From Mariprofundaceae bacterium (GTDB taxonomy: Bacteria > Pseudomonadota > Zetaproteobacteria > Mariprofundales > Mariprofundaceae), in assembly GCA_027035825.1 (NCBI GenBank), contig JALVTX010000173.1:1-32997 (forward strand): 32,997 bases of DNA, given 5' to 3'. Of this stretch, positions 29,040 through 32,997 are shown piece after piece; the stretch's first letter is position 1; each line of letters begins with the position of its first letter. A model generated the notes under the pieces. The model did no database searches. It was not told the DNA's origin and was given only the letters and a program-made list of their open reading frames with translations. Both the position numbers and the translations under genes were made by a program.

Positions 29040-31058
29040 ATGGCGACACGGACCCCGAACCTTGGACTCAACAAGCCCGGATCGGGCGAATATGGCTGGG
29101 ATGCGCTGCTCTCCCAGAACATCGACACGCTGGATGCCTATGTCGGTCAGTTGCTGGATGAACGCGCCGTCTCGGGCACGGCGACCGGCGGCAGCGCCAC
29201 AACGATCACGGATAACGGCGCGAACTGGGGTACGGATGCTTTCGCAGGCGCAATTGTCGTGGTACGCCGCGATGGCGTGCTGCTGCGCACCGAGAAGATT
29301 GCCAGCAATACGGCGACGACGATCACGCTCGCAGCTTCGGGCGCGGCGATTCAATCCGGCGACAGCTATGTGATCATGGCCCAAGCGAACGCGATTCCGA
29401 ATTCCGAGAAGGGCCAGCCCAACGGCGTCGCCACGCTGGACGCCGCGGGAAAGCTCGCGCAGATGCCGACGGCGGATGACATCAATCCGTCCATTATGGC
29501 GCATATCAACTCCCCGCACGCGCCGGCCAACGCGGAGCCGAACCGACCCATCGCCACGCAGGCGCAGGCGCTGGCGGGCACGGACAACACGACGGACATG
29601 ACCCCGCTTCGGGCCAAGCAGGCCATCGATGCCGCCATCGCCGCCATCGCGTTGCCTCCAAAGCGCGACGTGACGTGGTTGTCGAAGAGTCCCGGCAACT
29701 GCTTCTCCATCATCATGAACGGGCGCCTTTATAACGCCCATGCGACCGCCGCATCATGGTGGCATGCCACTGGCCGCACCTCCGGCACGGACTGGGCCAC
29801 GGAGTTCGGCGTCCGGCACGGTCTGATTGAAGTGCTGTTCCCCAATGAAACAGGAAACCTCGTGGAAGCTGGAAACACGGCGGACGATTCATGGGCGCTG
29901 TTCGACAACGGCAACCTGTATATGTGGGGATACAATCAGTTCGGCCAACTGGGCGTTGGCGACACTGCCGCGCACTGGACGCCCGTGCTGAGCGCCACGG
30001 GCGTGAGCAAGGTGTTCGCGCCGCAGCATTACGGAACCTACGGGGATTACATCCGGTTCTTCATCCAGAAGACCGACGGCACGATCTGGGGCGCGGGATA
30101 CAACGGCTTTGGCGCGCTGGGTGACGGCACGACGGTGGACAAGACCACGTGGACGCAAATCACCAGCCTCGGAACCAACACGGTCAAGCTGTTCAACCTT
30201 GGCGGGTATGTTGGCTGCACATTCGCCCTGAAATCAGATGGCTCCATCTGGGCCTGCGGCTACAACGGCTATGGCTGCCTCGGCGATGGCACCCTGACGA
30301 ACCGCTCCAGCTTCGTGGATGTGACCACCAACTGGGGAGGGCCGGCGGCGGACATTCTCCAGATGGGTGGTGGGTTCAGCTTCTATACGGGAGCGGCTTA
30401 CGACAATCGCTGCTTCACGGTGATGCTGCGCAAGGACTCGGCGGGCAATGCCGAGGTGCGGACATGCGGCAACAGCTCCTGGGGTCAGCGTGGAGATGGA
30501 ACGACGGTCAACACGGCCAGCGTGCCTTATCTCGTCCCGCTGGCCAACCAACCGGTGGAGATGGCCGTGTTTGGTGGAGCGCCGGGGACGATTTACGTCC
30601 GTGATTCGGCCAACCAACTGCTTGCATGGGGCTATAACGGTTATGGCCAGATTGGCGACGGAACGACGGCGAACAAGACATCCGCGACGGTCGTGGCTAC
30701 GGACTGCGCCAAACTCTTCGGTGATGGCAACGATGAATACAACTACGGGCACTATATCTCCGGCTTCTACCGGAACCTGAATGGCCAACTGATGGGCACA
30801 GGCTACAACGCCTACGGAGAGCTGGGCATTGGCAATACGACCCAGCAGACCACGTTCCAGCAGGTGATGCTGCCCTATGCAACGTCGGGGCAGATTGTCG
30901 ATCTCGGCTGGTTCGCCTCGACCGGTTCCACCAAGACCTATATCGCCAGGATGGCTGACGGACGCCTCTTTGCGTGGGGCTACAACGGCCAGCAGAACAT
31001 CGGCAACGCGGCGCAGAATGTCGTCGTGCCCGTCCAGATCGAGCTGCCGCAACTGTAA
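29040..31058 (+). CDS. Tail fibre / receptor-binding protein with RCC1 propeller
   Basis: This 672-residue protein has a fibre-like N-terminus (ATRTPNLGLNKPGSGEYGWD) that should anchor to the tail, a linker rich in Ala and Thr to about residue 205, and then a seven-bladed RCC1-type beta-propeller. The repeated motif (W/G-x-GYN-x-x-G-x-L/I-GDGT) occurs near residues 296, 350, 405, 476, 530, 586 and 646. It should be the adhesin that meets the host receptor. GGAGGT precedes the ATG. The gene is followed by a candidate assembly factor. Confidence 0.87.
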   Translation: MATRTPNLGLNKPGSGEYGWDALLSQNIDTLDAYVGQLLDERAVSGTATGGSATTITDNGANWGTDAFAGAIVVVRRDGVLLRTEKIASNTATTITLAASGAAIQSGDSYVIMAQANAIPNSEKGQPNGVATLDAAGKLAQMPTADDINPSIMAHINSPHAPANAEPNRPIATQAQALAGTDNTTDMTPLRAKQAIDAAIAAIALPPKRDVTWLSKSPGNCFSIIMNGRLYNAHATAASWWHATGRTSGTDWATEFGVRHGLIEVLFPNETGNLVEAGNTADDSWALFDNGNLYMWGYNQFGQLGVGDTAAHWTPVLSATGVSKVFAPQHYGTYGDYIRFFIQKTDGTIWGAGYNGFGALGDGTTVDKTTWTQITSLGTNTVKLFNLGGYVGCTFALKSDGSIWACGYNGYGCLGDGTLTNRSSFVDVTTNWGGPAADILQMGGGFSFYTGAAYDNRCFTVMLRKDSAGNAEVRTCGNSSWGQRGDGTTVNTASVPYLVPLANQPVEMAVFGGAPGTIYVRDSANQLLAWGYNGYGQIGDGTTANKTSATVVATDCAKLFGDGNDEYNYGHYISGFYRNLNGQLMGTGYNAYGELGIGNTTQQTTFQQVMLPYATSGQIVDLGWFASTGSTKTYIARMADGRLFAWGYNGQQNIGNAAQNVVVPVQIELPQL

Positions 31059-31069
31059 GGAGGACAGCA

Positions 31070-31516
31070 ATGCCAATGAGCAATCCGACGCCGCCCGTCG
31101 TGGGCAAGGAACCGCCAATGCCGTCGGCCCGGCAGGAACTGCTGCGTATCGTAAGAGAGGAAGCCGCGCGCGCCATCGATGCGGCGGCCGAACGGGCGCG
31201 CGGGCCTTGGCTTGTCGCGCCGGGGCAGGCGCTGACCTATCGCGAAAAGGAACAGCAGGCGCGGGGCTATGCATCGGCTGGATATGCCGGAGCTGTCCCG
31301 CCGCTGGTGCGGCTGGAGGTGGACGCCTCTGGCGGAGCCATCACCGCGAAGCAAGCCGCCGACGCCATCATCGCCGCCGCTGATGCGGCCCGCGCAGCGC
31401 TTGCCGCCATCGAGCTGGAGCGCCGCAAGGGGATGCTGGCCATCAGGAAGGCGCGAACGGAGAAGACCATCCACGCCGCGAGGGATGCGGCGGTTCAGGC
31501 GCTGGGAGCGCTCTGA
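31070..31516 (+). CDS. Tail fibre-associated/assembly protein
   Basis: This 148-residue protein has GGAGG ahead of its ATG and 11 bases between it and the fibre gene. It is helical, Ala-rich, with PWLVAPGQALTYREKEQQAR, GAITAKQAADAIIAAADAAR and a C-terminal Lys/Arg helix. The layout resembles DUF4376-like and other proteins that follow phage fibre genes and act as assembly factors or fibre tips. No enzyme motif is seen. Confidence 0.62.
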   Translation: MPMSNPTPPVVGKEPPMPSARQELLRIVREEAARAIDAAAERARGPWLVAPGQALTYREKEQQARGYASAGYAGAVPPLVRLEVDASGGAITAKQAADAIIAAADAARAALAAIELERRKGMLAIRKARTEKTIHAARDAAVQALGAL

Positions 31517-31827
31517 TGCGCGCGTTCGCCCTGATGCTCGTTGCGCTGGCGCTGACTATTTTGCTGGCTCCGGCAATATGGCTGGCCCAGCACGTGCGCT
31601 ATCCGCTCATTGGCAGGCCGCTCTCCCGGCTCTGGTGGGACACCGCCATCGGCCTTGACCAGCTCGGCGGGGCCATCCTCTACGGCGAGCCGGACTGGAC
31701 GATCTCCAGCCGCACGCATTGGCTCGCCCGCCGGGGCAACCGCTGGGCGCGGATGTTCGAGCGCGTGATTGACATGTTCTTCGGGCCGGGCCATTGCGCC
31801 CGGAGCTATCGGCATGAGTTTGGATGA
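31516..31827 (+). CDS. Last phage gene, membrane-anchored protein
   Basis: This 103-residue protein has an N-terminal hydrophobic helix (MRAFALMLVALALTILLAPA), anchor or signal, and an aromatic, basic body ending FFGPGHCARSYRHEFG. The start overlaps the previous stop (TGATG). Similar short proteins with a GPGHC ending lie at the end of tail operons in related prophages, as I recall, but have no known role. It is the last gene before the phage right end. Confidence 0.68.
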   Translation: MRAFALMLVALALTILLAPAIWLAQHVRYPLIGRPLSRLWWDTAIGLDQLGGAILYGEPDWTISSRTHWLARRGNRWARMFERVIDMFFGPGHCARSYRHEFG

Positions 31828-31910
31828 GTGAAATACTGTTACAAATAGGATAATCCGTCAGAATTTGAATTATATCACCTATTCGTCTTGAGTTTTCGCG
31901 CGCGGCATCA
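31828..31910 (+). other. Phage right end (attR side), transposase-binding region
   Basis: These 83 non-coding bases are clearly AT-richer than their surroundings. The last 20 (AGTTTTCGCGCGCGGCATCA) match the Mu right end as I remember it at 15 of 20 positions and finish with the CA expected at a Mu-type end. The next five bases (TTTCG, 31911-31915) would be one copy of the target duplication. Host rlmB coding continues directly after. Confidence 0.82.
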
Positions 31911-32418
31911 TTTCGCCGCCTGGCTGGACGGGCTGGACGTGGAGACCGGCGTGCTGGTGCTGCTGCTCGATGGCGTGACCGACCCGCACAACCTCGGCGC
32001 CTGCGTGCGCACCGCCGAGGCGGCGGGCTGCGCCGGGGTGATCATCCCCCGGCATCACGCGGCCGATGCCGACGCGCCGGCGGCGGCCAAGGCGGCCTGC
32101 GGGGCGATGGCGCGGTTGCCGGTGCTGACGGTTCCGAACCTGGTGCGGGCGATGGATGCGCTGCGCGAGCGCGGCGTGTGGCTGGCGGGCCTGGCCGGGG
32201 AGGCTGATGCGTTGATTTACGAAGCTGATCTGCGCGGCAACCTGGGGCTGGTGATGGGCGCGGAGGGCAAGGGGCTGAGGCGGCTGGTGCGCGAGCATTG
32301 CGACCAGCTGCTCCGCATCCCGATGCCGGGAAGCGTGGAATCGCTGAACGTGTCGGTGGCGACGGGGGTGGCGCTGTTCGAGGCCGTGCGCCAGCGGCGG
32401 GAGGGCTCCCGGGCCTGA
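31911..32418 (+). pseudogene. rlmB: rlmB 3' part, disrupted by the prophage
   Basis: This is the C-terminal SpoU methyltransferase domain of the 23S rRNA Gm2251 2'-O-methyltransferase. The three conserved motifs are intact: DPHNLGACVRTAEAAG, LVMGAEGKGLRRL and IPMPGSVESLNVSVATG. About the first 85-90 residues of the usual 245, the substrate-binding domain and linker, are missing because the phage end abuts the frame at 31911. An apparent start TTG at 31888 lies in phage DNA and has no ribosome site. The enzyme is therefore probably inactive in this lysogen. Confidence 0.88.
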
Positions 32419-32428
32419 GGCGCGGGAC

Positions 32429-32599
32429 TCAGGCGGCCTGCTGGTCCTCCGGGTTGCTCTCGGGCTCCACGCGAACGAACACCTGGCCGCAATACTGGCA
32501 CTGGCCGCGGCCGCTCTTGAGATTGATGTACACCAGCGGATGCTGCCCGTTGTCGGAGCAGGAAACGACGTCCTCGGTGACCTTGATCTCGGAAGCCAT
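32429..32599 (-). CDS. CHCC-type zinc-finger protein
   Basis: This 56-residue protein, starting MASEIKVTEDVVSCSDNG, has a Cys, a His and a CQYC pair in the order of the zf-CHCC family related to the zinc-binding end of mitochondrial NDUFS6. Such short proteins are widespread in proteobacteria; their exact role is not established. GAAGGAGGATTGC lies before the ATG. It is convergent with rlmB, whose stop is ten bases away, and has its own promoter at 32635-32662. Confidence 0.85.
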   Translation of the reverse strand: MASEIKVTEDVVSCSDNGQHPLVYINLKSGRGQCQYCGQVFVRVEPESNPEDQQAA

Positions 32600-32634
32600 G
32601 CAATCCTCCTTCTGCCTCGAAAAGAAGCCGGCGC

Positions 32635-32662
32635 ATTGTTCATCCGGCGCGGTTTATGTCAA
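32635..32662 (-). promoter_or_regulatory. Sigma70 promoter of the CHCC zinc-finger gene
   Basis: On the minus strand a perfect TTGACA (32662-32657) is followed after 16 bases by AACAAT (32640-32635), four of six matches to the -10 consensus. It lies 36 bases before the start codon. Confidence 0.5.
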
Positions 32663-32709
32663 GCTTGCCCGCCTATCACATCGTGCGCGGACATGCGCGG
32701 GGAGGTTGC

Positions 32710-32997
32710 ATGCGGCGGCTGGACAGGATTCTCATCGAGGGGCTGGAGGTGCGGACGGTCATCGGCATCTTCGACTGGGAGCGCGAGATACGCCAGACCG
32801 TGCGGCTGGACATGGAAATCGCCTGGGACATCTCCCGCGCCGCCGCCAGCGACAGCATCGAGGACACGCTGGACTACAAGGCCGTGGCCAAGCGGCTCAT
32901 CGCCTTCATCGAGGAATCCAGCTTCGGCCTCATCGAGGCGCTGGCCGAGGCCTGCGCGCGCATCGTCATCGAGGAGTTCGGCGCGCCGTGGCTGCGC
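32710..32997 (+). CDS. folB: Dihydroneopterin aldolase, partial at window edge
   Basis: Ninety-six codons of FolB are visible of a usual length near 120. The enzyme splits dihydroneopterin into hydroxymethyl-dihydropterin and glycolaldehyde in folate synthesis. Family signatures are RILIEGLEVRTVIGIFDWER at the start (the catalytic region near Glu21), DTLDYKAVAKRLIAFIEES and SFGLIEALAEACARIV (including the pterin-binding Glu in LIEALAE). GGGGAGG lies before the ATG. The frame is open at the window end. Confidence 0.93.
   Translation, partial: MRRLDRILIEGLEVRTVIGIFDWEREIRQTVRLDMEIAWDISRAAASDSIEDTLDYKAVAKRLIAFIEESSFGLIEALAEACARIVIEEFGAPWLR

Larger units (their letters stand above)
1..31910. mobile_element. 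Mu-like transposable prophage (left end outside window)
   Basis: A DDE transposase plus AAA+ ATPase pair, Ner-like repressors and Mu-type head genes (DUF935 portal, MuF, gpG, gpI/Z, gpT) identify a transposable phage. The tail genes are of the non-contractile siphovirus type: there is no sheath or baseplate gene, but a tube protein, a frameshifting chaperone and tape measure are present. The right boundary is placed at 31910, where 20 bases resemble the Mu right end and the reading frame of host rlmB begins. The early operon is still running leftward at base 1, so the left end and the 5' part of rlmB lie outside the window. Confidence 0.93.

Noticed and set aside
26937..29741. 934-codon leftward open frame opposite the tail tip gene
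   Set aside because: Shadow of the tip and fibre genes; crosses gene boundaries and has no recognisable motif.
31888..31910. TTG start giving a complete-looking rlmB frame
   Set aside because: The first codons are phage end sequence with no ribosome site; the N-terminal domain of RlmB is missing, so this is a truncated gene.
1..32997. tRNA genes, CRISPR arrays, insertion sequences
   Set aside because: Reading by eye shows no tRNA-like cloverleaf, no regularly spaced identical repeats, and no transposase other than the phage transposase; repeats within the fibre gene are explained by RCC1 blades.

Overview
This window holds most of a Mu-like (transposable) prophage, bases 1 to 31910, followed by about 1.1 kb of host chromosome. 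The DNA is GC-rich. The host genes (a 5'-truncated rlmB, a small CHCC zinc-finger protein and folB) point to a beta- or gammaproteobacterium; I cannot name the genus. The right phage end is visible at 31910: its last 20 bases match the right end of phage Mu, as I remember it, at 15 positions and finish in CA. The phage sits inside rlmB. The left phage end lies outside the window.

Layout. (1) Bases 1-5327, leftward early operon: CII-like regulator, small coupled ORF, HTH protein, DUF3102-like protein, DDE transposase A, AAA+ ATPase B, a Cys-rich protein and the start of a membrane protein. Most neighbouring genes touch or overlap by 1-8 bases. (2) Bases 5328-8156, control region: two paralogous Ner-like repressor genes read leftward, each from a TTGACA-17-TAATGT promoter, with related but different operators. 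A rightward Cro/C1-type repressor and a winged-helix partner lie between them. Two rightward unrecognised genes are wedged among leftward early genes. (3) Bases 8209-9976, accessory module: exported SNase-type nuclease, an unrecognised soluble protein, a four-helix membrane protein and a strong terminator. (4) Bases 10052-12359, lysis and small genes: GH108 endolysin, small membrane proteins, 3TM holin, TraR-type zinc finger, DUF2730-like protein. (5) Bases 12359-21754, Mu-type head genes: terminases, portal, MuF, gpG, protease with an internal scaffold start, decoration protein, major capsid, connector proteins. (6) Bases 21751-31827, siphovirus-type tail genes: tube, chaperone with a programmed -1 frameshift, tape measure, tip proteins and an RCC1-propeller fibre.

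How it works together. The repressors hold the leftward early operon (transposition) in check. The late genes are read rightward through lysis, packaging, head and tail. The architecture is a mosaic: leftward transposase operon as I recall for BcepMu, Mu-type head genes, and a long non-contractile tail as in B3/D3112. No Mor/C-type late activator or GemA is visible; they may lie left of base 1.

The most promising new biology is the twin Ner-repressor/operator switch, the two-gene module at 8659-9934, the opposite-strand genes in the early operon, the extra C-terminal domain on MuF and the seven-bladed RCC1 receptor-binding fibre.
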